Of a stretch of DNA of 64,000 nt, positions 17,076-24,607 are shown one piece after another. Below the pieces are notes generated by a model. It worked only from the letters and a program-made list of their open reading frames with translations, was not told the DNA's origin and ran no database searches. Source of the stretch: Bacillus sp. FJAT-27245 (lineage in GTDB: Bacteria > Bacillota > Bacilli > Bacillales > Cytobacillaceae); assembly GCF_001273955.1 (NCBI RefSeq), contig NZ_LIGI01000001.1, forward strand, positions 885,209 to 949,208, given 5' to 3'. Numbering within the stretch: the first letter of the stretch is position 1; each line of letters starts with the position of its first letter. The position numbers and the translations under genes were made by a program.

Positions 17076-17411
17076 ATGGATCTAAAAGAAATTGACGAAA
17101 AAATTCGGACACTCGAGTATCATCTTCGGATCATGGCCGAGGTGCTTGGCGGCACAAAATACCAATTTACGAAACTAGTGGTCGAAAGCAATTTATCCGA
17201 ACGAGAAACAAACGAGTTTTTCTTATTGTGTGAGGAAATGAACAAACGGTTGGAAGAACAAAAAGCGGAAGGGTTTTTGAATTTTCATCCGCTTTTTCAG
17301 GAATTCCTATCGTTATTATCTCCAAAGCTAAATCCCAGGGACGTTGTCCATGCGTGCTTAGAGCAAAAATTGTATCTTTCGTTAATGAGTGAATTGAAGA
17401 AGTATGTTTAA
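17076..17411 (+). CDS. yhaI: DUF1878 protein, YhaI-like
   Basis: A 111-residue mostly helical soluble protein (MDLKEIDEKIRTLEYHLRIM at the N-terminus) of the DUF1878/YhaI family, unknown function. Its place beside scoC matches B. subtilis yhaI. Its TAA (17409-17411) directly abuts the reverse-strand stop of scoC (17412-17414), so the two convergent genes have no bases between them. Confidence 0.8.
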   Translation: MDLKEIDEKIRTLEYHLRIMAEVLGGTKYQFTKLVVESNLSERETNEFFLLCEEMNKRLEEQKAEGFLNFHPLFQEFLSLLSPKLNPRDVVHACLEQKLYLSLMSELKKYV

Positions 17412-17984
17412 TTAGACGACTTCCCTTGATTTGCCGTTTTTACGAAGCTTGCCATCTTCTTCGGTAAATTCACACTCAATGTTATGGAACGATTTCTCAA
17501 AAATCTCCATAAAATCATCACCATAAATATTGCGGACAATGGCCATCATTTCAATGATATCCGGGAATTTTCCGTATAGCTCCCTTAAGGGCATCGCTCC
17601 CGAAAAGACCGAATTGCTGCCGGGGTCGTACGCTTCCATTAGTTCAAGCAAAATTGATTCGCCCATCTCGGTCAGTTTAATATACGTATTGCGCTTATCA
17701 TTTTCCTTTTTGGAAAATTGCAGCAGACCTCGTTCTTCTAGCTTTTTGGAAAAATTAAAAGCTGTTGAAACATGCATGACACCGAATTTGGCCACATCGG
17801 AAATGGACGCGCCGTTCAGGTGATAGGCAATCCATAAAATGTGGTGTTCATTAATGTTGAGATCGTAAGGTTTAATCCACTGCTGCCAATCCTTCTCAAC
17901 CGATTTCCATAAGGCTTTGCTTAACTGGGCAATTCGCTGGCTAAAGAGCATCGCTTCTTTCATGCTATATTGTTTTTCAGCCAT
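17412..17984 (-). CDS. scoC: MarR-family transition-state regulator ScoC (Hpr)
   Basis: A 190-residue MarR-type winged-helix protein; the recognition segment follows [21 protein letters not shown]-like sequence near residues 60-80, and [14 protein letters not shown] is the wing. ScoC represses extracellular protease, sporulation and oligopeptide permease genes in B. subtilis. AAGAGGTGAG on the minus strand selects ATG 17984; in-frame codons further upstream lack a ribosome site. It is tail-to-tail with yhaI with no gap. Confidence 0.92.
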   Translation of the reverse strand: MAEKQYSMKEAMLFSQRIAQLSKALWKSVEKDWQQWIKPYDLNINEHHILWIAYHLNGASISDVAKFGVMHVSTAFNFSKKLEERGLLQFSKKENDKRNTYIKLTEMGESILLELMEAYDPGSNSVFSGAMPLRELYGKFPDIIEMMAIVRNIYGDDFMEIFEKSFHNIECEFTEEDGKLRKNGKSREVV

Positions 17985-18206
17985 TTTTTTCTCACCTCTT
18001 AAAAAATGTAGTTGACGAGGCTCCCGGGCGAAACCATGGGACACTGTCCTTAAAGCCGTCAGTAAAACTTAGGGCAGGAGGGGCATATTTGCCAAAACAT
18101 TCTTATTTTCTATATTATCATTATGCCAATAAAATAAAAATTAATAAAGATATAAATTTACTAAATTTTTAGAAATTGATATATTTTTCCGTAAAAAGCA
18201 AATTTT

Positions 18207-18250
18207 TTAAAAAAATCCTTCCTCTGCAGTGGGCAGAAGAAGGACTTTTT
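18207..18250 (-). terminator. Terminator of yhaH
   Basis: On the minus strand GTCCTTC and GAAGGA pair, extended inward by TCTGC/GCAGA, followed by a run of T. Confidence 0.8.
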
Positions 18251-18631
18251 TCAGTGGTGGGCGCTTTTTTCTGGTTGGTGAGAAGCCAATTCGGTTTCGA
18301 GCTGGCTGATCGCCGCCTCAATTTCACCCAGTTCCTTTTGGATTTCAATCTGCTGTGGCAATGTTTCGGCCTTCCATTTTCCGATTGCCGTATTTACTTC
18401 CTGAATGAAATGGGAGACATGGACACGGCCTTCCTTGGTGGCATGTGCCGATGCTTCCTTTACATCCATAATGCTTGCTTTCAAGTCCTTCAATTGGCTG
18501 ACAAACAGGTCTTTATTCGTTTTTATGGCTTCCCTGGTTTCCCTGCCCGACTGTGGCGCCGAGAACAGCGTGGCCAGACCGGCGGCAGCGCTTCCAAGAA
18601 GGAATCCATACAAAAATCGTTTTGCTCCCAT
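18251..18631 (-). CDS. yhaH: YtxH-domain protein YhaH
   Basis: A 126-residue protein starting MGAKRFLYGFLLGSAAAG: one short membrane helix followed by the YtxH signature LFSAPQSGRETR and a long amphipathic helix. YtxH proteins are general-stress or sporulation-associated membrane proteins of unknown activity. GAGGTG 7 bases upstream selects the ATG at 18631. Position between scoC and trpP matches yhaH. Confidence 0.82.
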   Translation of the reverse strand: MGAKRFLYGFLLGSAAAGLATLFSAPQSGRETREAIKTNKDLFVSQLKDLKASIMDVKEASAHATKEGRVHVSHFIQEVNTAIGKWKAETLPQQIEIQKELGEIEAAISQLETELASHQPEKSAHH

Positions 18632-18806
18632 TTTATACACCTCACTAAATGAATTGCCTTCCCTATATTTTACCCAATTTGAGAATAGGATGACAAATCC
18701 AGCCATAGTCTTTAATAGCACAAAACGAAAATATTAAACCTCCGCGCCGCCCGTTAAACTCGTTGGCAGGCGAATATTTGATAAAAAGCCAAAGGAGGCT
18801 TTTAAA

Positions 18807-18998
18807 ATGAAGGCTGCCGCATTTCTATTCTTTTTGGCAGGGGCCTTGCTTGCGGTTGCTGCCCTGTACCAAGTTGCGCTTTACACAAGGCCAGGAATGT
18901 ATCCGCCAAAACAGCTTTTGAAAGCACGGGCAGCCGCCCTTGCTGCAGGTGCGGTACTTTTTTTCATATTTGGCATGTTGATTGTTTTTTTGGGATAA
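18807..18998 (+). CDS. Small two-helix membrane protein, unknown
   Basis: A 63-residue protein with two hydrophobic helices (residues 3-24 and 43-62) joined by a basic loop containing TRPGMYPPKQLLKAR. AAAGGAGG at 18791-18798, 8 bases before ATG 18807, is an excellent ribosome site. Lies between divergent yhaH and convergent trpP; B. subtilis has small membrane genes here too, but I do not assign a name. Confidence 0.7.
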   Translation: MKAAAFLFFLAGALLAVAALYQVALYTRPGMYPPKQLLKARAAALAAGAVLFFIFGMLIVFLG

Positions 18999-19051
18999 TG
19001 GAGGGGTTTGGAAAAAATGCAAATGCCGAAAAATGCGGGTAAATGTTTAAT

Positions 19052-19085
19052 AAAAAAAAAGAACCCGGTGCAGTCCGGGCTCTTT
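19052..19085 (-). terminator. Terminator of trpP
   Basis: On the minus strand GAGCCCGG pairs with CCGGGTTC (one G-T) and runs into nine T residues. Confidence 0.88.
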
Positions 19086-19097
19086 GCGTTCTATAAA

Positions 19098-19643
19098 TTA
19101 TTTCTGTTCCTGGATAGCAGCATTTGTTGGCACATAGCCGCTCCGTTTCATAATCGATTGGACAATTGGATAAACAATCGCAATGATAATTGTGTTGAGT
19201 ACCGTTGTTGGAATGACAATGCCAACAAACAGCGCGGTGAATGTCATCGACCCTGGAAGGCCCGCGAGATATTGGGCTGTGCCAAGGAAGATGGCTCCTG
19301 AAATAATCGTCCCAACGGCGGTCAATGCGCCAGCCCCAACAAGCGTTTGGCTGAATTTCTTAAGCGCAAGGAACAGCAGGTAAAACACAAATGCGGTAAC
19401 AAACTTGTCAATGATGTTCGGGAATAAACCGCCAGGGAATGTGGTGGTCAAACCAGACAATACGCCTGTGACGATCCCGACCAGGAGGACATTCCTTTTA
19501 TCAGGAAAAAGCATAATCCCAAGGAACATCATCGTTAGCATCATATCCGGCTTCATGCCGTTCCCGATTCCGGGGATGACAGCGTGGAGCACTGCCCCGA
19601 TACCAATCAATAGGGACAGGATTACAAGGTTCTTCGTATTCAT
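19098..19643 (-). CDS. trpP: Tryptophan transporter TrpP (YhaG)
   Basis: A 181-residue hydrophobic protein with about five membrane helices, matching TrpP, the tryptophan importer of Bacillus and an ECF substrate-component-like fold. The start at 19643 is preceded by a GAGGAGAGATGAG purine tract that is both the ribosome site and part of a regular UAG/GAG triplet series, the signature of translational control by TRAP (see 19644-19673). Own promoter and terminator, so probably monocistronic. Identification rests on both the protein and the regulatory site. Confidence 0.92.
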   Translation of the reverse strand: MNTKNLVILSLLIGIGAVLHAVIPGIGNGMKPDMMLTMMFLGIMLFPDKRNVLLVGIVTGVLSGLTTTFPGGLFPNIIDKFVTAFVFYLLFLALKKFSQTLVGAGALTAVGTIISGAIFLGTAQYLAGLPGSMTFTALFVGIVIPTTVLNTIIIAIVYPIVQSIMKRSGYVPTNAAIQEQK

Positions 19644-19673
19644 TTCTCATCTCTCCTCTGCTTATCTAAGCTA
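19644..19673 (-). promoter_or_regulatory. TRAP (MtrB) binding site covering the trpP ribosome site
   Basis: Read on the minus strand, the 30 bases before the ATG are UAG-CU-UAG-AU-AAG-CA, then GAG-GA-GAG-AU-GAG-AA: six triplets each separated by exactly two bases, five of them G/UAG. Tryptophan-loaded TRAP binds such arrays. Because the array includes the Shine-Dalgarno region, binding would block translation, as described for B. subtilis trpP. The mtrB gene is not in the window. Confidence 0.88.
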
Positions 19674-19729
19674 ATTTGTTTCGTTCCTCCTGCAGTGCGC
19701 TCGTTGCCTGCAGCGAAAAACTTGTTGTC

Positions 19730-19738
19730 ATTATAGCA
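19730..19738 (-). promoter_or_regulatory. Extended -10 promoter of trpP
   Basis: Minus-strand TGCTATAAT: a perfect -10 hexamer (19735-19730) with the TG extension. The -35 region, TTCGCC, is weak. The leader would be about 80 bases. Confidence 0.65.
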
Positions 19739-19796
19739 TAAAAGAACCGCTGGCGAAAAGGATTAATTTTCAAAAAATCAGGCAAAATCAGCCAGG

Positions 19797-20219
19797 TTAA
19801 CGAATATGTGAGGCGATTGCCTTGGCCATGGCTTGCAAATCTTCACCTGTATAGCCGCTCTCGTTTGTTTTCCAAACCGCGCCAAACCCATCGCCCTGCC
19901 CGTATCTCGGAAGGAGGTGAAGATGGAAATGGAACACGGACTGGCCGGCTTTTTCACCATTATTGTTCAGTGTGTTCAAACCGATTGGCGAATACTCTTC
20001 CTTTAGCGCGCTGGCGATTGCCGGAACGGCTTTGTAAAGGTTCGCGGCAATTTCGGGGGTAAGCTCGTAAATGTTTTCTTTATGTACTTTTGGAATCACA
20101 AGAGTATGCCCCTTTGTCACCTGGCTAATGTCAAGGAATGCGAAGACATGTTCATCCTCGTACACCTTTGCCGACGGAATATCACCCTTGATAATTTTAC
20201 AAAAAATGCAGTTATCCAT
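19797..20219 (-). CDS. hit: HIT-family nucleotide hydrolase Hit
   Basis: A 140-residue protein with N-terminal zinc-type cysteines in CIFCKII and the histidine triad HFHLHLLP near residues 97-104. HIT proteins hydrolyse nucleoside-phosphate conjugates. AAGGGTG precedes the ATG at 20219. Upstream codons stay open for about 61 triplets into the repeat-bearing intergenic region but carry no ribosome site. Divergent from the ecs operon, as in B. subtilis. Confidence 0.92.
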   Translation of the reverse strand: MDNCIFCKIIKGDIPSAKVYEDEHVFAFLDISQVTKGHTLVIPKVHKENIYELTPEIAANLYKAVPAIASALKEEYSPIGLNTLNNNGEKAGQSVFHFHLHLLPRYGQGDGFGAVWKTNESGYTGEDLQAMAKAIASHIR

Positions 20220-20279
20220 CCATACCACACCCTTCAATGTTTTCCCGTATTTTAGCATAAAAATGCAAGCTGAAAAACC

Positions 20280-20760
20280 ATTATGGCCGGCTAAGTGGAA
20301 GGTCGTCCGAAAAGGACGGGATCCGCGTGGAATCCCGCCCTCGTGAAGGGGAAATCTTCTTTGTTTCGTCCAATCAGGAAGTTTCTTTGACAAACACCTC
20401 ATTTGGCAATGAAATGTACAGGCTTAAACGGATTCGTCCAAGATGACCATCTCCAAACTCTTATAAGTTGTCTTCAACGTATAAGGCTGTTTGATGTTCT
20501 TTGGCAAACACCTCATTTTTTTAAAATGCCGCCTGCGAGTCAGGCAGTCCGGTGCCGTTATTGGTCGAAAGGCCTGTGCAAGACAACCATCCCCTCGGTT
20601 TGAACGTTGTGGAAGCAGCTTATCTTGAATCGAAACTGTCTTTGACAGACACCCCTCTTCAATCTGGTGTAAGCTTGTTCCCCTTCATCAATAGAATGGC
20701 CAAAAAGGGAGTGGACTATAGGTGGAATCGATTTCCATAGTTCTTTTTAAAAAAGGGTCC
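20280..20760. repeat. hit-ecsA intergenic region with imperfect repeats
   Basis: About 600 bases lie between hit and ecsA with no convincing gene. TTTGACAAACACCTC (20387), TTTGGCAAACACCTC (20501) and TTTGACAGACACCCC (20641) are three related words; after the first two a second shared word follows (CAAGATGACCATC, CAAGACAACCATC), so two diverged copies of a unit of roughly 115 bases are visible. A CGTCC/GGACG hairpin lies near 20307-20322. On the minus strand the third copy reads GTCAAAGACAGTTTCG, resembling the AAGAC-N-GTTTCG core of the 52-bp arrays elsewhere in the window. The role is unknown. Confidence 0.55.
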
Positions 20761-20764
20761 ATAT

Positions 20765-20793
20765 TTCGCAAGAAGGGGAATTTTTGCTAAAAT
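20765..20793 (+). promoter_or_regulatory. Promoter of the ecs operon
   Basis: TTCGCA at 20765-20770, 17-base spacer, TAAAAT at 20788-20793 preceded by TGC (extended -10), 31 bases before the ecsA start. Confidence 0.65.
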
Positions 20794-20824
20794 AGAAGGT
20801 ATTAAGCGAGGAAGGGCGTTTACT

Positions 20825-21565
20825 ATGTCTTTATTATCAATTGACGGATTTACAGGCGGCTATACGAAAAATCCTGTATTGAAGGATGTCACCTTCGAGG
20901 TCGGTGCAGGGGAGCTCGTCGGGCTGATTGGCCTGAACGGAGCCGGGAAAAGTACGACCATTAAGCATATCATCGGCCTGATGGAGCCTCACAAGGGCGA
21001 AATCAGGATAAACGGCAAATCCTTTAAGGAGAATAAGGAAGAGTACCGAAAACAATTTACCTTTATCCCCGAGACGCCAATCCTTTATGAAGAACTGACA
21101 CTTGAGGAGCATCTTGAACTGACGGCAATGGCGTACGGGCTCGATCGGGCTCAGTATAAGGAACGAATGCCGCTCCTTCTGAAGGAGTTCAGGATGGAGA
21201 AAAGGTTTAAATGGTTCCCTGCCCATTTTTCGAAGGGGATGAAGCAAAAGGCAATGATCCTTTGCGCGTTCCTGGTCCAGCCGTCCCTCTATATCGTGGA
21301 CGAGCCGTTTGTGGGCCTTGATCCATTGGGCATTCAGTCGCTGTTGGACTTGATGAATAAAATGAAACAGAATGGTGCCGGCATCCTGATGTCGACGCAC
21401 ATCCTGGCAACCGCAGAACGGTATTGCGATAAATTTGTCATTCTCCATGAAGGAAAAATCCGGGCAAAAGGGACACTTGAAGAGCTGAGGCGTGAATTCT
21501 CAATGCCGGGCGCGACCCTTGATGACATCTATATCCAGCTGACGAAGGAAGAAAGCCATGTTTGA
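20825..21565 (+). CDS. ecsA: ABC transporter ATP-binding protein EcsA
   Basis: A 246-residue ATPase: Walker A GLNGAGKST (36-44), signature FSKGMKQKAM, Walker B LYIVDEPFVGLDP and the switch His in STHIL. EcsA with EcsB forms an ABC transporter needed in B. subtilis for normal protein secretion, competence and sporulation, in part through intramembrane proteolysis. The preceding GAGGAAGGG supports ATG 20825. It overlaps ecsB by 8 bases, implying translational coupling. Confidence 0.94.
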   Translation: MSLLSIDGFTGGYTKNPVLKDVTFEVGAGELVGLIGLNGAGKSTTIKHIIGLMEPHKGEIRINGKSFKENKEEYRKQFTFIPETPILYEELTLEEHLELTAMAYGLDRAQYKERMPLLLKEFRMEKRFKWFPAHFSKGMKQKAMILCAFLVQPSLYIVDEPFVGLDPLGIQSLLDLMNKMKQNGAGILMSTHILATAERYCDKFVILHEGKIRAKGTLEELRREFSMPGATLDDIYIQLTKEESHV

Positions 21566-22769
21566 CGGGAATAAGATGTGGAGTGAACGAGCCGGCAAAA
21601 CGATGAAAGAGCTTGGCCGGTACCTGAAATATATTTTTAACGGCCACCTGGTCATTGTGCTCTTTTTCCTGTTGGGGACTGCCGCATACTATTACCAAGG
21701 CTGGCTGAACACAGTCGACCCGGGCTTCCCGACGGAAATCATCATGGGCATTGTTTTTGGGGTGGCGCTCACGTTCAGCCCTGTCTACAATTTTTTGAAA
21801 GAACCTGATAAAGTATTCCTCCTGCCGGTTGAAGACAGGCTTCAGGGCTATTTTCTCCGTTCGGCTGTTGCCAGCGGCGGTTTGCAAGGGTATGTGCTTT
21901 TGATGCTGCTGGCGCTGTTCATGCCTTTGGTTGCCAGGACGACAGAAGCGGGATTCGGGAACTTTTTGCCGATTCTGCTGATCCTGCTTGCTTTGAAGGC
22001 CTGGAACATCGCCGTGGAGTGGAAGGTTGCGTTTTTGGTCGATACTTCAAAAAGGGCGTCCGACAAGGTGATTCGATTTGTAGTGAATGTGGCCTTCAGT
22101 TATTTCCTATTTAGCTGGAATGGCCTTCTGATCCTGGTCCCGTTTGTAGGAATCCTGTTTGCTTATCTGGGCTATTGCCTTTCAGCTGCGCGAGGGAAAG
22201 GCTTGAAATGGGAAGCCCTAATCGCGGGGGAAGAACGGCGGATGATGGCCTTCTACAGGCTGGCGAACATGTTCACGGATGTCCCGCATTTGAAGGAAAG
22301 TGTGAAAAGGCGGCGCTGGCTCGATTTTTTGCTCGCGAGAATCCAGTTTGGCAGAAGGCATGCCTCCCTTTATCTGCTTTCACGGACATTTTTGCGTTCA
22401 GGCGATTACCTTGGCCTTTCCATCAGGCTTGGGGTTATGGGGGCGCTTGCCATCGGGCTTATCTCTTATTGGCCTGGACAAGTGTTTTTCGCCCTGCTCT
22501 TTCTATATTTAACCGGGTTTCAGCTAATGCCGCTTGCTTCGCATCATGAAAACAGCTTATGGGAAAATATCTACCCAATCCCGGATGGCGCCAAAAAGGC
22601 CGCGTTCCAGCACATGCTTGGTCTGGTGCTGGCCGTTCAGGCGGTCGTTTTTTCCACCGCGATCGCTTTCAGGGGTGAATTGGCCCCCGCACTAGGTTCG
22701 CTAGCTCTAGGCGCACTGTTCACGTTCGTTTTTGTCCGGTATTACAGCATACGAAAACTCAAAAATTGA
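21558..22769 (+). CDS. ecsB: ABC transporter permease EcsB
   Basis: A 403-residue integral membrane protein with about eight to ten helices, matching EcsB, the permease partner of EcsA. The ATG at 21558 lies within the end of ecsA. A good terminator follows, so ecsC may be transcribed partly from readthrough or from its own promoter. The transported substrate is unknown in the family. Confidence 0.92.
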   Translation: MFDGNKMWSERAGKTMKELGRYLKYIFNGHLVIVLFFLLGTAAYYYQGWLNTVDPGFPTEIIMGIVFGVALTFSPVYNFLKEPDKVFLLPVEDRLQGYFLRSAVASGGLQGYVLLMLLALFMPLVARTTEAGFGNFLPILLILLALKAWNIAVEWKVAFLVDTSKRASDKVIRFVVNVAFSYFLFSWNGLLILVPFVGILFAYLGYCLSAARGKGLKWEALIAGEERRMMAFYRLANMFTDVPHLKESVKRRRWLDFLLARIQFGRRHASLYLLSRTFLRSGDYLGLSIRLGVMGALAIGLISYWPGQVFFALLFLYLTGFQLMPLASHHENSLWENIYPIPDGAKKAAFQHMLGLVLAVQAVVFSTAIAFRGELAPALGSLALGALFTFVFVRYYSIRKLKN

Positions 22770-22770
22770 T

Positions 22771-22797
22771 CCCTTTCCATTTGGAAAGGGGTTTTTT
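22771..22797 (+). terminator. Terminator after ecsB
   Basis: CCCTTTCC and GGAAAGGG form an 8-bp stem with a four-base loop, then GTTTTTT. Confidence 0.88.
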
Positions 22798-22942
22798 GAA
22801 AAAAGTATTTGAAAATCCAGGGGATTATGTGAAGAATGGTATTTGAAACTGGCAGGGGATTTTTTCGTATAATAGCCACCTTAGGAATAAATACTGGTAA
22901 TCCACACGGGCCAGCCCCGTCAGAAAAGAGGTTTTTCTCCAA

Positions 22943-23677
22943 ATGAACGAGTATGAATTGAAAGTATATGAGGAAGTTGTTGAATGGAAGCGAAAATTAT
23001 CGGCCCGGTCGGGTATGTTTAACCGGCTATCGAAAAAGGCGCAAACAAAAATAAATGGGCTTATTCCCGAAAAAGTGCATCAGGCCTTGACGGAAGGAAT
23101 AAAGGGAATGGTCAAGGCGACACTGGCCGGGTCCAATTTCACAACAAAAAAGCCGGTGAAACCAAGGCCTGCCCTTCAGGCAATGGATGAAGAGGCGAGG
23201 AAGAAAATCAATGTTTTTCAAAAAACCGCTATGATTGAAGGGGCAGAAACGGGGGCTGGAGGAATTTTGCTTGGCCTTGCCGACTTTCCCTTGCTATTAA
23301 CTATAAAAATGAAATTTCTTTTTGAAGTCGCATCTGTATACGGTTTTAATACGGAGGAGTATGAAGAAAGGCTGTTTATCCTTCATGTATTCCAATTGGC
23401 CTTTTCAAGCGATGAAACGAGGTTTGAAACGCTCGATACAATCGAGAATTGGGAGGAGAGGAAAAGGACGCTCGCCGATATGGACTGGCGCGAGTTCCAG
23501 CAGGAATACCGGGACTATATCGACCTTGCGAAAATGCTTCAGCTCGTCCCTGGCATAGGGGCTGTTGTCGGGGCATATGCCAACAACAAGCTGCTCGGCC
23601 ATTTGGGTGAAACAGCGATGAATGCGTATCGGCTAAGGGTGCTGGATGGGGACCAAACCCCAAGGCTTGATTATTAG
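22943..23677 (+). CDS. ecsC: EcsC-family protein
   Basis: A 244-residue protein beginning MNEYELKVYEEVVEWK, with a glycine-rich hydrophobic patch (AETGAGGILLGLADFPLLL, about residues 98-116) and LVPGIGAVVGAYANN near 205-219, the two features of the EcsC family. Function unknown; probably membrane associated. AAGAGG is about 12 bases before the ATG. The ecsB terminator separates it from ecsAB; the PAP2 gene follows after 12 bases. Confidence 0.9.
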   Translation: MNEYELKVYEEVVEWKRKLSARSGMFNRLSKKAQTKINGLIPEKVHQALTEGIKGMVKATLAGSNFTTKKPVKPRPALQAMDEEARKKINVFQKTAMIEGAETGAGGILLGLADFPLLLTIKMKFLFEVASVYGFNTEEYEERLFILHVFQLAFSSDETRFETLDTIENWEERKRTLADMDWREFQQEYRDYIDLAKMLQLVPGIGAVVGAYANNKLLGHLGETAMNAYRLRVLDGDQTPRLDY

Positions 23678-23689
23678 GGGGATAGTTTT

Positions 23690-24343
23690 TTGAAAAGGAA
23701 AAAAATGCTGCCAGTATTCATGGCGTTCTCAGTTATGGTTCTATTGCTTATCCTGCCTGGAGTATTGCAGGGGAGGGAACTGCTTGTCGACAGGGTTGTC
23801 AAGGGGATGTTTAGTGGGGTTCCTGATTCCCTTGACCCGATTTTTATTGGGATTACCCATCTTGGAGATAAAAAGGGCGTTGGGATAACAGCGCTGATCA
23901 TGCTGGTTTGGCTTTTGTTCAAGCGCAGGGATTATTTTGCAATGGGCATTTTTGCGCTTGCGGTTGCGTTTGGCAACGAGTTGAACAAGTTTTTGAAAGT
24001 TTTGATTGGGCGGGAAAGGCCTTTGCTTGAGCATCTGGTTCATGTGAAAAGCCTTAGTTTTCCGAGCGGCCATGCGATGATGGGGTCAATCCTTTATATA
24101 CTGATTGCGTACTTTTTGCTGAAGGAGTACAAAAACCCTGTAGCGCGAACGAGTATAATTGTTCTTTCGGCTGCAGCTGTTCTTTTAATCGGGGCCAGCC
24201 GAATTATATTGAACGTCCACTATCCATCGGATATTATCGGCGGTTATGCTTTTGGGTTTCTATGGTCTGCGCTGTTCATAGCAGTTTATGAAAGAATGCG
24301 CGATGCTTATCCTTTTATGAAGACAGAAAGAGAAAGAAAGTAA
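23690..24343 (+). CDS. PAP2-superfamily membrane phosphatase
   Basis: A 217-residue protein with about six helices and the three PAP2 motifs: KVLIGRERP (103-111), PSGH (125-128) and SRIILNVHYPSD (170-181), including the catalytic His residues. Such enzymes dephosphorylate phosphatidate, phosphatidylglycerol phosphate or undecaprenyl pyrophosphate at the outer membrane face. TTG 23690 is preceded by AGGGGG at 7-base spacing. It follows ecsC by 12 bases, so the pair is probably co-transcribed. Lipid substrate not resolvable here. Confidence 0.88.
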   Translation: MKRKKMLPVFMAFSVMVLLLILPGVLQGRELLVDRVVKGMFSGVPDSLDPIFIGITHLGDKKGVGITALIMLVWLLFKRRDYFAMGIFALAVAFGNELNKFLKVLIGRERPLLEHLVHVKSLSFPSGHAMMGSILYILIAYFLLKEYKNPVARTSIIVLSAAAVLLIGASRIILNVHYPSDIIGGYAFGFLWSALFIAVYERMRDAYPFMKTERERK

Positions 24344-24368
24344 AAAACAGCCGCGGGGCTGTTTTTTT
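24343..24368 (+). terminator. Terminator after PAP2 gene
   Basis: AAAAACAGCC and GGCTGTTTTT pair around GCGG, immediately after the stop codon. Confidence 0.9.
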
Positions 24369-24425
24369 CCGTATGAGGATAGTGATGTTATTTAGGGATG
24401 AAAGCAATTTTGGGTGTTACGCCGG

Positions 24426-24596
24426 CTTGAAAGTGTCTTCATAACCCCGATGAAGACGGTTTCGGGGGCGGAATTCAGCTGAAAGTGTCTTCATAACACC
24501 GATGAGGACAGTTTCGGGGGTTGAATCGAGGTGAAAGAGTCTTCATAACCTTGATGAAGACTCTTTCGAACCCCGAATTGCTCTGAAAATGTCTTA
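24426..24596. repeat. Tandem 52-bp hairpin repeat array A (3.2 units)
   Basis: Units begin TGAAA at 24428, 24480, 24532 and 24584: period exactly 52. Each full unit contains GTCTTCAT, a 7-base loop and ATGAAGAC or ATGAGGAC. In the third unit the arms lengthen to a perfect 14-bp repeat, GAAAGAGTCTTCAT with ATGAAGACTCTTTC, where both arms differ from the other units in a way that keeps pairing. The array sits between the PAP2 terminator and the end of convergent yhfA. It shares its period, and an AAGAC-S-GTTTCG core, with array B at 41894. Confidence 0.85.
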
Positions 24597-24607
24597 ATAT
24601 ATCAAAC

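Noticed and set aside
20220-20402. N-terminal extension of hit
   Set aside because: Normal HIT proteins start at the MDNCIFC position; the extension has no ribosome site and covers repeat sequence.
20403-20740. Two short plus-strand frames in the hit-ecsA gap
   Set aside because: No Shine-Dalgarno sequence, no recognisable protein pattern, and they mostly consist of repeat sequence.
24426-24596. CRISPR array
   Set aside because: Same reason: no variable spacers of constant length, only about three units, no cas genes.
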